Shown piece after piece: positions 43,074 through 57,400 of a DNA stretch of 64,000 nt. The DNA comes from Oscheius sp. JU75 (Eukaryota > Nematoda > Chromadorea > Rhabditida > Rhabditidae), in contig JASJZC010000002.1 of assembly GCA_037178855.1 (NCBI GenBank), positions 5,716,501 to 5,780,500 of the forward strand, read 5' to 3'. The notes beneath the pieces are model-generated. The model saw only the letters and a program-made list of their open reading frames with translations. It searched no databases and was not told the DNA's origin. Position 1 is the first letter of the stretch; every line of letters begins with the position of its first letter. The translations under genes were made by a program, and so were the position numbers.

Positions 43074-46000
43074 CAGTGATTATTGTCTTCTGCGAGAGAT
43101 CCAATTCCCATTTCTCATCTACTTTGTCTGCCGAAAAAGGCGGATAGCCGCAGCAGATTGCTTCGGCCGGTTGGTAGATAATCTCGGGATGCTGAGGTCT
43201 CTGTCCTTTTCATTGTTAACAACGCGGCCCGGATCTTGTCTGTTTGCTGTGGTGGCTCTCTTCCCTCGCCTCCTCATAACACCCCGGCTTACATCAATCA
43301 AACCACAGCTGACTCTCTCTCTCTCTCTCTCTAATCTCCATTAGAGAGACAGTTTGGTGGTGTGACCGCCAATTGTTCTCAGACCTAGAGAGTGATTCTT
43401 TCCTCTGTTCCCTGTAATTCCCGTCTTTTTGTACCTCCAAAAGCGAGGCCGTTATCGCAACTACTTGGACAACACTTTTTTTGTTTGCAATTAGAGGAAG
43501 CAAACAAAACTATATCGAAGTTTGGATATTTTCAAAAGTCTCTCGACACTTTGCAATTAGGAAGACTGCAGATGTAATCCTTTCCTCCTGTGCGACTTGG
43601 AGAAGCAGTTCACAGGACTCTGTTACTGCGGTTGCTTAGAATACTGCTGACTCCTTTTCGACAACATCTTGTTGGAATCTTCAGAAGAACATTCTCTACT
43701 ACCTTATCCGTAACTGTATTCCTGTAGGTCTCTTGTCTAACTTCTGTGAAGTAAGTCTACGGAGACAGTATGTTAGTTTGGTGAATCCGTAGATATCTGA
43801 TTCAGGACCCAAAAGAAACCCTGCATTCAGATCGAAGTATCTATTTTATGTTCACACATCTGTAAATGCCACATCATTCGATGTTTCCAATGTATTGTAC
43901 TTACTATTTTGTTGTTACATGGGAGCAGGTTCGCATTTGGAAACATACTCTTCTACATTCTTCTTATGGCTATCCAGTATCTTCTCGCTACCATTTTCCT
44001 TCCTTGTCTTTGTTCATCTGGAAATTTCCTTCTTTTACTTCAAACGGCTGAATCTAGTTGAAACTCTTGAAAGGCTTCCAATGAATCACCGTTCCATTCA
44101 AGAGCTTTTTCACAGTCCAATACTTCCCCTTTTTGTCTTCCCGAAATGTGTAGGTGATTGTTTCATCTCGCCAAACCAAACAGTCGTCGGACCCCGAGGG
44201 TATTAACCCGTTGCGGTTTAGGTTACGGGCGCCTTGTTTGTGCGGTCGCTATTCATGTAGTCCTCTATTTCTGTCTTCCTTCTCATCGAGTCAAGAAGAG
44301 AGGAGGGAGTGCGAAAAAAGGGGCTTCGCCCCACGAGAATGTTTACAATTGTTCTCTTTTCTCCCCGGGACCGCCGGCGCTTCTCCAAGGGCGCCACTTG
44401 GCACCTTCTTTGACGACTAGCACGGAGGCCGTTATACCGTATCGGATACTCCATTTCATCTTCTTTCCTCTTCTCAAGACTACCAGTTCCATCTCTTTAG
44501 ACATTGTTTACCTTGCCTTTCTTCTTCCAAACTACTCGTTTATCGAGGAAACACTTCATGTTTCCTTCCTGTTTCATGTCTCTGCATAGGCTTATACGTT
44601 CGGTATGCTCGCGCTGTCTGTCTAAAACAAACTCCTTGCGACCTTTGGCTCATTCATATGTCCGTCGCTTGGTTCAAATGTCGTTCCGGAAAACGGCAGC
44701 CCTCTTTCTTCAATTATACTCTCATACATTGTCAGGTTTTCCTTGTTCTTGGAGAGGCTTCACTGCTAACATGCCAAATTTCCCTTCTACAGTACCAGAA
44801 AATAGTGTACAGCCGAGTGTCCACTACCAAAAGCAACATGTTGTCTCGACGTAGGAATGACTGATTCACGTCTTTACGAGAAGCGGGCCCCCAACTCATG
44901 CATTTCGAGAAAAGTGCTTTGGGAACTACAGCCTCTTTCGATTTTCCATTCCAGCTACTCGAAGTAACAACAAAAACAAGCTGTTGCTACTTTCCAGAAA
45001 ACAGGTTCCTCTCGATCATACAGTTCCTCCTCTCTCCCTGGTATTGAACCCTTGGCTTTGAAAGAGAAAGCCTCCACTTATGCTTCCACTCGTCACTCTC
45101 ACCTGCCGCTTGCATCCGGTCTCTCATCGGATTGAATATGAACGTGCTTTGGTGGCCCGAATCTTCCCCAAATCTGTCAGATCCGCATCTGCTGTTCCTC
45201 TCACTCTTTCTGTTTCTTTGCGTATATCAATTGTTTCCATCTCTTACAAGTTAACACGCATTGTTACGAGTCGAGATCCGACTTTGAGATAGGCAACTGG
45301 TCGAGTTTCTTTGCAACTTGGTTGGAACTTGGACCAGTCGACTACATATAACTGGGCTTTGTTGTTTAGATTCATCTCTGTTACAGTCCCCTTTTTAATC
45401 AGTCACATGGGGAAGCGTCACGCTTCCGTTTTTGCGCGAAAGTAGCAGTACTTCCATCTGGAATGTTTAGGTCATCTTTTCTCTCTTACTCTCTGAACCG
45501 CTTTGTTGAACTTATCGTATTTCATGTCGGCGTTATATACTCAGTCACGTTTCTTATGCTTACCTTTCTTGCGTAGTTTTGATCTAAAGCTCTTCGACTG
45601 ATTGTGAGTTTGTGATGGGAACAGTTTGTTTTTCACTAAGGTGCACGAAGGCACAAACAGATCTAAAGAACTAACTGTAAACGCCAGGCTTTACAGACCA
45701 TCTGAAGATGAGTAAGCGAGAGTACTGTGTTCTTAACTTACCCTGAAAGCCGGACAGCCTTTCCAGATAAGACTTCGTCATCTTTTATTGCCTTGTTACC
45801 CTCTTGAGATCCTTACAAGAGACAAATCCGCTCGTCTCCCTCAAAAAACAGTCGTAATGTTTTTCAGCCCAGGATTTATATCGCTCTTCCTCTTCGGCGG
45901 GTTCATGATCCGATTTTATCTCTCAGTCTCTTCTCATTTCCTCTACCAGTTGTCCTAAATGTCCATGGCGCCATATCCCATTCCCATTAGGCCAAAAGTG

Positions 46001-48462
46001 ATTGTTTCTGGTGGCCTCCTTACCCGTTATCCATTGTCATTTCTATGCTGTTTTCAGTCTGCCGCCTGGCAGTGATCCGGTTGTCTGTAGCGGAAGAACG
46101 CATGCCTCTACCACCCCTTCTCGCGCCGTGTGAAGATTATGCGGACTGTTTGCCGGTTAGCTTATGCAGCTCTTCCTTGACTTCTCTCTGTTCCTGTTCG
46201 TCCCAATTACGTTATCACCTACACAAAAGAGACTGTCGCCGCAGCAACCGGAAAATATATTGATTTTGGGAAATCACAAAGTGTGAATGACCTTCACTAG
46301 TTCTCTCTCCTCTTCATCAACTTCCTTTCGTTTGTTGTCATCCGGCCTCTTTGAAGGGACAATGAGCACACTTTTCGGTTTCTTCTTGTCATTTCGTCTT
46401 CCCTCAGACTAGAATAGCCTCACTGCTGTTATTTTGACAGCCTCTATTGTTCACGACGATACCCCTGATGCTGAAATGATACGGGTCGAAGCTTTGGGTA
46501 CAGAAACACTTGAACTTAGGCGAATGCTCCTTAGTCTGGTAGCCACCAACTTCAGCCTGAACTGACAAATGTCTAAGCTCTTTGTTTCAGGACTTGCCTC
46601 TCAATCTCCTTCAGATCTGTGGCAGTTCTTCGAATCTAATCCTCCACAGTTTGTTCATCAACTCTTCTCTTGTCCAGATTTTGAAAGACTACGATCTCAG
46701 AGGGGAAACTTTTCAGCTCCAGTTAGACACTTACCAGTATCAGTAACAGACTGGACGTTGGTAAATGACTCTCTTACAGTGTTCTTAGTCTCATTCTCAG
46801 AGATTGTCAGTTTTCGTCCCTCCTTCTCATTTTTTTTTCCGAACTGACAGTTTTTCTCCAATCTAGGTCTCTGAAGTTTGTTCAACAACTCTCTCCACAC
46901 GTTCTGTCTATAGTTTAAAAAATCCAAGTTGGCATGAGTTTTTGCACCAACTTGATTGGCTTGACGGTCACTCGACCCCGAACAAGTCTCCTTCTTCAAG
47001 AGTGACTACTGTAGTTTTTCTCTCGCTAGGCTATTCTTCTCTCGACACACTCAACTAGCGCCCCTTTTCTAAAATCTTGGCTAATGACGGTCTCCGCCGG
47101 TCTGACCCTCCCCAGTTCTTCTTATTCCTGCAGTCACTGGTGGCGCAATCGAAGCCAATTGGCACCTCTTCCCGTTAAGCTCTTCAAGTATAAACTGTTT
47201 CGATCTGTACAAGGAGGTAGTCTTTGCGGTGGCCTCTCTCTCGCTGACCAACTCGTTTCTAGGAGAGAGTAAGAGAAGCATTACACTGTCTCTGATAACC
47301 AGCCACCTTTGCCAGTCCCTTGTTGACCCTTGTAGGGGATGCCAGTGGTCGCGTGAGGTTTGCTCAAAGGACTTGAAAACATGGGTGCAGTCACTATTGG
47401 GGGTCTTATCAAAGCCAAACCCCTCTTTCTTTTTCATACGATTCGATTGTTTTGACTCCTGTCTTCCTACTTCTTTTGACACATTCTGTGACAATACCTG
47501 ATCAAGAAAGTCGAGATAACTCGTGAGCCAAAGTACGCCGTATCTCTTGCTTTCAAAATTCTCTTCTTCTCCGAAGAAGTTTACCTGATGACCTTGTCCG
47601 CAATCAAATCAAGTGTCTAATTGGCGTTGCCTGCCTTGCTTCCACAACTTGCAGCCTAATCCCGGCCGTAAACTACCGGTTTCCCGGAAGTCTCCACAGT
47701 CTCTTACTCACTTTTCCTAGTCAGTTTTGAAGCTTGTCGCTCCTTTTTGTCGTCCTCTTTTGACCCTCGCGTGGCCCATCTTTTCATGTTATGCAAATAG
47801 TCCTTCAACACCGCCGACTCTCACAAGTGAGAGAGACCCGGTCGACGGTCACTTCCACCCCGGAGGGCTAGAAACTGGTTGGTAGACAGGGGACAGCAGA
47901 AACAGCAGCAGCGGTCCAGCACGGACTCGACAAATCCTTCTCTGATTCCCTAATAATTGGCTCTGAGCCACGCCAAATTACCCCGAGGGGCCAGTTTTTG
48001 GTGGGTATCCTCAGTCGGTCAGTACTTTTCGAAACAGTCGGCCTCCGTATCCATAACTCTTCAAAGGATCATAGACTCTTGTCTCTTTAAATCTGTAAGT
48101 TTGTCCGACTCTTTGTCTGTCACACTCTTGCCTCAAATCTTCCGATCCTTCCTGTATCTACCGCCTATCTCTCTTCATATTCAAAGTACGGTCCCTCACT
48201 GTTCACCTCTCCCTCCGATCTGTTTTTGGTTGTTTGACAGTCTCTCGACTATTGTAACCCTACTATAGACTCGATGACACTTGGATGTGCGATTGCTTTG
48301 ACGTGAATCAGAGCTCACACACGGTGCCTGTGGTGAGCAAACCTTTCCAACTATCTCTGTATGATAAGGCTCTCTCTCTCTCTCTTTCTGCAAATGAATT
48401 TACGATGTGTCCTATCTCTGCTCTTTCCCTCAACAGGTAATATTCACGAATTGCAGGGTACA
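43074..48462. other. Gene-poor region, 5.4 kb, upstream of Rap1GAP
   Basis: CT-rich, with a CT microsatellite at 43314-43332 and a TC run near 48370-48386. TACTGTCTC-type motifs occur at 43346, 43762 and 47285. Many open frames exist (for example 43895-44206, 44158-44589, 46569-46847) but none has splice support or recognisable similarity. Probably intergenic plus the 5' UTR intron of Rap1GAP. Confidence 0.5.
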
Positions 48463-51400
48463 ATGGATTGGATGTGGTCCTGGAAGGACTACGTCTTTTA
48501 TGGCATCTGCTCGTGTTCTGGAGCCAATACGGCACTAGACCCAGTCCCAGACGACAAGTATGTTTTTCCTTTCCTTTTCTTATTCGAATTTCCTGGGTCA
48601 TTCGGGGAAGAGATGCAACTTGAGTATGATAGCGACATTTCATTAGACTTCCTTGTATCGAAAACCTCGTTTAGATTCCATGGGTTCGAGGTCATTATTC
48701 ATTTACACAGCTAAAATATCCGGAGTTTGGAGATAGTTGGGACAGAAATCTGTCGCGATCTTGGGCTGATTGTGAGGCAGAAAATAAAAGATCAGAGATA
48801 GGACTGCAGAGGCTCAAACCCTTCACTTCTCTTCTCCTTTTCCTACACTTTGAAATTTTCAAACAACTCTTAGTTTAGTGACTGAAGAATACGACGTAGC
48901 AACATAATGCCCCACAGTCCAGTAGCCAGTCAATTAGTAAGGGGGCATATGAAAAGGCCACAAAGTTTAGAAAAGTAGAGCTACTTTCTGCCACCTGATA
49001 TCTTTTGAAGAAGAGCCAGTAGAATAAACGATGTCATGCAGCAGAGAGTTCCTTCACCGTGATAACTGCGACCCGGGCGTTCCGAAAACTTTGTCAAAAA
49101 TTGTCAAGGATGACTTCTGACAATTTTGCAGCTAAGAGTTGACAATTGAGAGCTGAAGACTGGGAAACTTTGGCTCAAATGGTTGAATTTTTCCTCCATT
49201 CCGAGGCTCCGTTCTTGACGAGCGCTTACGAGCGTAAACCGTTTAATTGTATCTCAAAGGTCTAGATAGACTTATCAAGTACTAGAAATACTAAAAAAAA
49301 AATAACGTAACACATGTCGAATAACGCCTGTCACCCTCTTTCCCACTCAAAAACCGCAGCCTATAGTGTAATTAACACGTATTTTTGCAGATGCGACTCT
49401 CCGCTCCGGCTCAAAAACTTCACGTAAGTCTTCGGGCTCGTAAACTGTTGTAATCCAGCTGTGGAGGTGCTCTCACTGTGCATGCCCACCCGTAGCCTAT
49501 TGTCCTATCAACACACACCGTGTTACACACATCGTCGTCCCGGGGGCGCCAATTAGCCGGCCATCTTTCATTTCAAGCTGACACCACACACTACTGACCT
49601 TCTCTCGCCTCTTCTTTTTTGCCCTCTACTACCCAGTTTTCACTTCTAATCCGTAAAACTATTTGGGACGCCGGGGAGACGCAAAATGTACACCTGTTCT
49701 CGGGATGACTCCGCCGACTAGAGTTTACTCTTGGACTAACAGAGAAGTGTATACTTTTGGCGGATCAGAGTCAAAGGCACAACAATGATTACGCAACATC
49801 AAATTTTAATGCAGTCTTTCTTACATATCATTTCGTTCTTCAAAATGATGCTCTGTAAAGTTGTAGAACAGATCAAGATCTATTCGTTTGTAGAACAAAA
49901 ATTCCGAAAAATGCGCTACAAGATCAGTTAACCGCGTAATTCCGATGTAGTGTTGGAAGTCTAGACAGTACGGGTGTGCCTTCAAGTCCGAGATGGTATT
50001 GGAGCGAGCAGCTTAGCTGACATAATACTACCGCATGCCTGTCATCTATCGAAGTCTTTTCACCCGTATTATCCCACTTTTGAGCCTTGTGATGTTCTGC
50101 AAAATTGAAGAAAAGAACAAATTCCACAAGTTTCTAGAATATGGTTGACCACAAAACTGCTTCTTTCTACTTTAAACAAAAGCTATCCGACTTGTAAATG
50201 TGACGCTTTCCGGACCAGAGACCAAGTTTGTTGTTTGTGTCACTCCCTGCAAATTACCGCCGTCCTCCTACTCGTGCCACATCCGTCAAAATGCTTTCGA
50301 TGCGAAGCGATTCCATTCACATCCGACGGGCTCCCCCGGGTCCCTTTCGTCTCCCATTAGTCAAACCGAAAATCTGTGGCCACGGAGAAGAAGTAATGAG
50401 ACCTGTTGCGGCTCTGCAATCCGTTTTTTGCTCGAGTTTAGAGGGGCACCAATTTGGCGCGGGACAAGTCGAACAATCCGTCTTTCCTCTGGGTTACTCG
50501 GCTGTGCTTAACGGGTCACATTTTGTGGCAAACGAGGGGATTTAGGAGAAGCGTGTGCGGATTAATGGAAGTCGAAATAACGAAGAGAAGACTTTTTACG
50601 AGGCAGAAGTAATGTCAAGAGTTCCCAGTCCAAACAAGAAGTTTGTAGAAGCGTTGTAACTTGTGCGCGATCGAACCAGGAATCTGTAGAGCCTTGCTCG
50701 CGCTTTAGCTCACTAGGCAATGCAGGCGAAATTTTTAGGCTGTCGTGGTCGTGCTCACATCTAATCTTAACTCTAATCTAGGATAACACTTGACAGAAAA
50801 GGCTACAAACATTGTTAAGAGCTATCCCAGATTAGTTGACTTGTGTCGCAGACGCATCTTGCATATTGTAAAGGTAGGGTGAAAATCCTCCAAAAGCCTT
50901 TCTTGTGTCCGAAAATTGCGTGCAATAGACAAACTGGGTTGATCATAACTTTATAAAATTGGAGACAGTATCATCACCATTGGCGTCTTGTGCGAGACTC
51001 AGAACAATAGTGGTAAAATGACAAGAGTGGCAGTTTCTTTACACCGAAGAATGTGATGAGTAACACGTGCCTTGTCAGTCGATCCCTTTCCTTTTCCAAA
51101 ATAAGTAGTCATTCAAAAGTACGTCATGTTCCCCAAACACGCTTGTCTAAACAGTTTTCGGATATGGCAACCTGCAAAGAGAGAGAGAGAGAGAGACTTC
51201 TCGTCAAACGGGGAGAAAATAAAGGGGCGTGTCTTCCTCTCTCGCGCTCTCAGTGTCCGCAATCAGTTTGTCAGTAACTCTCTCCCCTATGGAGCGGAAA
51301 ATAACTTTCCGTCAGAGGACTCGTCCCTCCGTCCGGGAGATCTTCTCCTGTCAGCTGGCTCCGGCCAGACGATTTCTTCAGAGGTTGGTTCGAGGCTCTT

Positions 51401-54400
51401 TCATTAATTCATCCAATTAAAGTCATTCCTTCTTCATTTCGCCCGTTGTACGTTTTAATTCTATTTCCGTCGCTTTGAGAGAAAAGTTTGCCTTAGTCCT
51501 GATATCGGGGATTATCCTGTGTTCTTATAAACAGCTCGTAATCCGTGGTCAGTATTTTGAAATTCCTTGGGATAGAGAGAGACTGACATCACTATAAAGT
51601 GGAGAGAGTGCATTTAACTTTGAATCCAAATTCCTTGCCAGTTGCCACCTGTATTGGGAACAGTCCCAGGTTCTGATCGCAGATTTCTTGACCATCTCCT
51701 CCCTCAAAAAAAGTTACCTTTATCAGCCTATAGATGTCATAACATTAAAGACATCATCGTCTGCCCCGATTCCAGTTCCCGTGGTGGTCTCATCTTTTCA
51801 AATAGCTGACTCACAACTTGGTAAGAGAGTCTCTAACTTTCCGCGCAGATCTAGTTGTTGACTCAATGATTGACAGCGACACGCCCCCGTCTGAGAGCAT
51901 AACAGTTGCTGACCAACAACTCGTTGGCAAATCAGCTGGTTGAAGAGTTCAGGGATCCAAAAAGATCAGTAAAATCCTTTCCTCTAATGCCTTTGGCGCA
52001 AAGTGTCGAAAGCCAATTAGCTTAGGGGAAAGAGGCCCTTCTGATCCCTTCCTCTCTCCCTCTCATCCTTGATTTTACGACAGTTATTAAGTTCTGCAGC
52101 AAAAGATTCGTCTCTCCGCTGAAATAAATGCATCCCGAGATCCCGGCTTTAATTTAGCGTGAAATCGTGTGATTGCACCGTTGTCTTTCCGCTTTTTTTA
52201 CCGATCCTGTTCTTGAGAAAGGGAGGGTAGAGAGACAGTAAAAACTCTTTCAATTGTGTCTTTATGGCTTGTTGTGGAAAAAGAGTGAGGGACAGTTCTG
52301 ACATGGCAATTATCTAATCGAATCTGACTCTTTGGGAGACATCCAGCTGGAGCACCCGCCCGTACCATCTTGTACTTTCTTTGATGAACTTTGTGGCCAG
52401 CTTTTGGGTCCTTTTTGAAGTTACTTGTACTGGGTAGTACACAAAGTTGTACGAGGATCAGGACAACAGCTCCACAGAACATCGTAAAGGTGGAAAGATA
52501 TTTCTTGCCATGGAAAAGTTTCTGGAAAGAGCCAAACTAATTGAATGAGGTCGAAAAAGAAGTACTTTATTGCGTACCACATTTTTTACTTGACGCGGAA
52601 TGTTCACAGTTTCATTTTTCGCTGTTTTCCGGTCCAAGCAGTGATTTGCCCGTCTTGGGAAGTGCTACATCCGGTAGTGGTCGACAATAAAATTCATCGG
52701 ATTGTTTTGAAAAATGCCTGTGTTTATCGGTTTTGATCACGCCACAAATAGCTACACAGCTCGTAAAGAGAATGTCTCTCTCCCGTACACAGTCCCATTT
52801 ATTCCTTTCCCACTAGAGGCGACTATGCCACTTTCCACACAGCCTTAATTAACAGGCGCGTAACGACGATTGCGCACTCATCAAGTCCCCTTGGCCACTC
52901 TATCCCCTTCATTCCGTTTCCCAGAGACCTACGGCTAGATAGGTTAAGTTTCTTTTCCCACACCCAAGGGGGTCTATTGTCCTTGACAGGGCGCCTTTCA
53001 ATTCAATCTTTTTTTCAGGAGAAACTCTGTCAATTGTGAGCTCTACGAGAAGGAGATGAAGGCCGCCGGCCTCTTCACCACATCCGTCCAGTTTCCGGGA
53101 ATGTCTTCTCATCAAAAGGTTTGTCTTTCTGCCCTCATAAGCGCCCTTTCATGACAGGGATAATCCCAATGTCATATGTTTATTGCACCCTCTGAGAATG
53201 AATAGCTTCGGTCTGAATCAGAGCATGCATGGGCTCGTTCGCCTCTTCTCTCTACTTTTTCACTGCCATATACTCCTTTCTCACATCTTGAGCAAAATTT
53301 GTCCAAAATATGAAAGCCCTTGTCGAATACACTGTTCAGAATCAAAGAATATCATATTTTCCCTTGGTGGCGCGCCAAGTATCCAACATTCATCTTGTAG
53401 ACGAGCCTGTACAGTTTTGCAATGTTCTAGAAAGTTGTTGCCCTTATTCTTTTAATAAATTTTGTAGAGCATCGGAAAGTTCCAAAAGGCCATCTTGGTG
53501 CCGAAAAGAGCTCATACGTAATTGCGAATGGAAAAAAAGGAAAGAATGCTTGTGTATTTACAGTCGCTGCATCTTTTGCCTTCCACCTGGAAATTTTTTT
53601 TTTTTAGCGATATGTGGCTTTCAATGTACTGTGCAAGCTCTAACAGTCCCATTTCAGTCGAACGACTTCCTCGCCCTGCTGGAAAAGATGCAGAGTCAAC
53701 GCTTAGACGATCAGCGTTGCGAGATGCCGGAAATCCATGTGGGTTTTCTTCCCTTTGCGGCAGGTGTGTCCTTGCGAGTTGTGAAGCAATATAACCTCGA
53801 CGACTGTCCTCGCGCGCAGAGGCATTTGACCAGCCGGCCCGTGGTTAGACGAAGGGCAAAATAAGCATATCGGGTGTCCTTCTCCCTCCACTCTTCGTCT
53901 TCATTTCCACCCACCAATCTTCACAAAGAAGTTTCAAAGTTTGTCTGCTGTCTCGGCTGTCAGCGAGAAAGACCTTCTCGCTTCGTTGTTTGTGGAAAGA
54001 AGGAAAGTTTTGTGTGGAAGAGACGGTGACAGTTGACTCTTGACTATACTGTCTCTTCCTTACTCGCTTGTCTAGTACTTCCAAGACATTTGACTCTCAT
54101 TTGACTACCTGGTATATACTCTCTCTTCCAGTCCGAAGTTCCTGACTCACAGCTCTCACGGGCAGTATCCAGGTTCTCTTGACTACCTACTCTGCCCCTC
54201 TACTTCCTCCAGTCCAATGATGTTCGATCTCTCTCCTTCTGAACCATTCGTCTAGCTCCCCTGACATCTAACTGTTTTCTTTTCTGCTGCCCGATTACCG
54301 ATCCGTTTTTTGCCGAGTTCGCTCGACCCAGCTGCCCCAATTGTATGAGTGAAAGAGACAGTTCCAGCACCTCATCCTATTACGATCTCCATATACCAGT

Positions 54401-57400
54401 TCCAATTTTCATAAAACCATCCCTCCTACTCACTCCCGTGCCGTTTCCTCCGGCAACCCAGGGCAACGCTTCCTCTCCGCCTCCGTCTCCCATTGTACTC
54501 TTCTCGAGCGTGAACTAGCGATCCTGAATGATTTCGATTATTTTAAGTGTTCCCTGTGAATTGTTACACCCATATTGCTGACAGAAAACAGGCTCCGAAG
54601 AGGGGTAACTGGTATAGAATAAGAGGGTGGACAATTATTGTTCTGTGCAACATTCCTCTTCGCCTGGCTGGCCGCTGCTTCTAATTGTTGTCGTAACTTT
54701 CCTCCTCCCGTACCGCCTCCCGAACTGGGCTAAGCCTCCGTGCGCGTCGTCAACTTTCTTTACAATTATCCATTCTGGACGCGAGTCTATCGTCCCGCCG
54801 ACTTTGGACACCTCCCTTCGTAATCAGATAGCATTCTTTCTACTTTTTTTTCTTCGAACCCACGCTTTTTTGACTTCTGGGCTCATTTTACGGTTGATTG
54901 CTAGATTCCTGAATTTAGTAATGACCTGAGAACCTGTAGATTTTGATCTTCTCTTCAAGTCCACTGAACATTAAAAAGTTCAAAGGTGCCGTCTTCTGCC
55001 TCAAAATGGCGCGTGTTGCAAAAGACTCGGTTGCTCCTCTGTGAGTCCATTCGCCTCCAATAATAGTAGTGAGATGGCTTATCTAGCCGTCTAATTCCCC
55101 GGCACTCCATCATCTGTTCATAAAATGCACTCTCCAGCCTTGAGACCTACCGGCTTCCAACCCGGCTAATTGCAATCTCTCCCGTGTTTGTCAACAGTCC
55201 AATCACCATCTGTCCCTCCATGATTAGATTGTGGGTGTGAGAACCCTCAATTGTCACCTGTTCCACCATTTCCGGATCGGAACACTTCTGTCCTTCCTCT
55301 TCTCCTTTTATCGCCGACGGCCATCACGACAAAACAACTTGGCCAATTACCTGTGTTACCCCCTTGAGACATGTTTATCTAAACTCTCGAGTCTTTCCTT
55401 ACACGTTCTCCCTCTTGTTGTAAAGGTGTCTGTTTTGAGAGAAGAGATCTCAGCTTGAGATAGTAAAAAGGAAAAAGCTCCGATTGAGTGAGGAATGAAG
55501 AAGTTTCGGAGGCAGCTAGTTCACACCATGTGACACGTCCCTCTCACTTCAAACGAGCCCGTTTATTCTTCTTGTGAGTGGGACAGACCGATCTCTTTGT
55601 CTCTCGTTTCAATTTTGTTCTCCCAGAGGATCAATAATCTGTTTCTGTAGATTTGTAATGGGAATGATGTTTGAACATTTTCCAGATCGAGCAGACAGTT
55701 TTCCCGTTCTGTAGACTTGAATCTCTTATTTTAGTCCTACGGCCTTCCAATTTTGAAATATGAGATAGTACGGGTGCGGTGTATCAGCTGTTCTGTCTCA
55801 CTTGCCATGTCCTTTTCGGCCTCAAGATAATATATCCCAGCTTAGTCATGCTCTAGAAAGTTGTCTGGCTTCAAAATGTATTCCTTGGGCTGAAAATTCC
55901 AGCTGACAACAGTCATCTAGTTCCTAAACAGTCCATTAGCCACTTGGAGGCTTCATCGAACAGTAACCAAGCGATTTTTGCTCTCCAAACTGTCACTTCT
56001 CGATGACACGTTGTCCACTCTTCTCTTTCGCGTGATGCTCTGCCAAAAAGGCTGTTTATTCAGTGCCCGCCCATCCAACTGTTTGTACAATTCGTTCTTC
56101 CTCTGTCATTCTTTTTCCTCGGAGAGATGGCCCTACCGTTCCCTCCACAAGTCTTTCTCGATTCCCTTCTAACCTCGACTCAAAGATCCAACCATCTACG
56201 ACGAATGCGCTTCATCGACAGTAGCGAGGATGAGTCCGAGGCGGATCGTTTCCTGGGAGTTGACAAACTACCTCCGGAGAGAAGGTTCCGTCGTCGACAG
56301 AAACCTCCAACCTTGGCTCCGATCCATGAGCGGCCTTTGAAGGCTGTGAGCATGGACTGCATCAAGAGCAGTCTTCCTCCCGAGGAGGAGTTCAAGATCA
56401 TGGCCGCCAACAAGTTGATCACCGCCATGGAGAACCTTCGAGCTGCCGAGAGGAGACAGCTTAAGGCTTCGACCGAGAGCCTTCCAGCCAGGAAGGCGCA
56501 GAAGAACCGATTCCTAAGTCAGTTTCTTGGTCGTCGTGTCGGAGAGAGGAATCTGAACGCGGTCGTCAGCTCTCCTGTCCTTATTTCGTCGACATGTACT
56601 GCTGTCTCTTTGACAGACTTGACCAGTGTAAGTCGAGGGGTCGCAAGGACACGCGCTGCTAAGCTTAGAAAAAGAGGCATCATTAAGATTCTGTTTCAGA
56701 GTACGCCTGGAGAGCGACGAAGAGACAACATTGTCACGAAGGTAGTCATGAAGGAGGTTGGTTCGGTTTTTATTAGGGAATGTGCCTATATTTGGCTGCG
56801 TACACTGAATACTCTGTTGTCCATTCACTTAGTATCCGACGTAATTGAGAGAGGACACTTGCTGCTACCATTTAGAACAAAGCTCATAAAGGTAGGTTCG
56901 GTGGTACAGTTTATCAGGTATTAGGAGATCTTAGTCGGGTGTCAAGTTCCAGGTCGTAGGTCTGGTCTAAAGTCCTCGTTGTGCCTCTTCTTATAATCCA
57001 CGGGTAGAGACGATCAAGTCTCTGATTCGTAGTGGCCAAGCCATTTTCAGAACCCTCGTACTGAACATTTCTATTGTTAGCCCGCTGACCGTTTCAGGCG
57101 ACAGCCTTTTTGGTTTTACGACCCATAAACATGTGAGAGGCTGTGTGTATTCTCAGCGCTTTACTCTGCTACTAATCGGGTTCATCGTCTCTCCCTGTAC
57201 TTTGCAAACAGAAATAGAGCCGGTTGAACACTACCAGCTGAGAGAGCGAGATATGAGAGGCTGTTTGTCCAGCCTGGCTGACCAATCGATCATAATTGAA
57301 TTTCAAAATGAGGAGAGAGGGCTCTTTGTTTGAGGACGGGCGTGTGTGTCTGGCAGGATACGGTAGAGAGGCGCTTGACCGAGATCGAGACTCTTTGCGA

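Noticed and set aside
44158-44589. 143-codon plus-strand frame in the gene-poor region
   Set aside because: No family similarity, mixed composition, and overlapping frames of equal length; consistent with chance.
46569-46847. Plus-strand frame MSKLFVSGLASQS, with an alternative spliced frame after a GTTTCAG
   Set aside because: Two different frames are open across the same bases and neither resembles a known family; no partner exon found.
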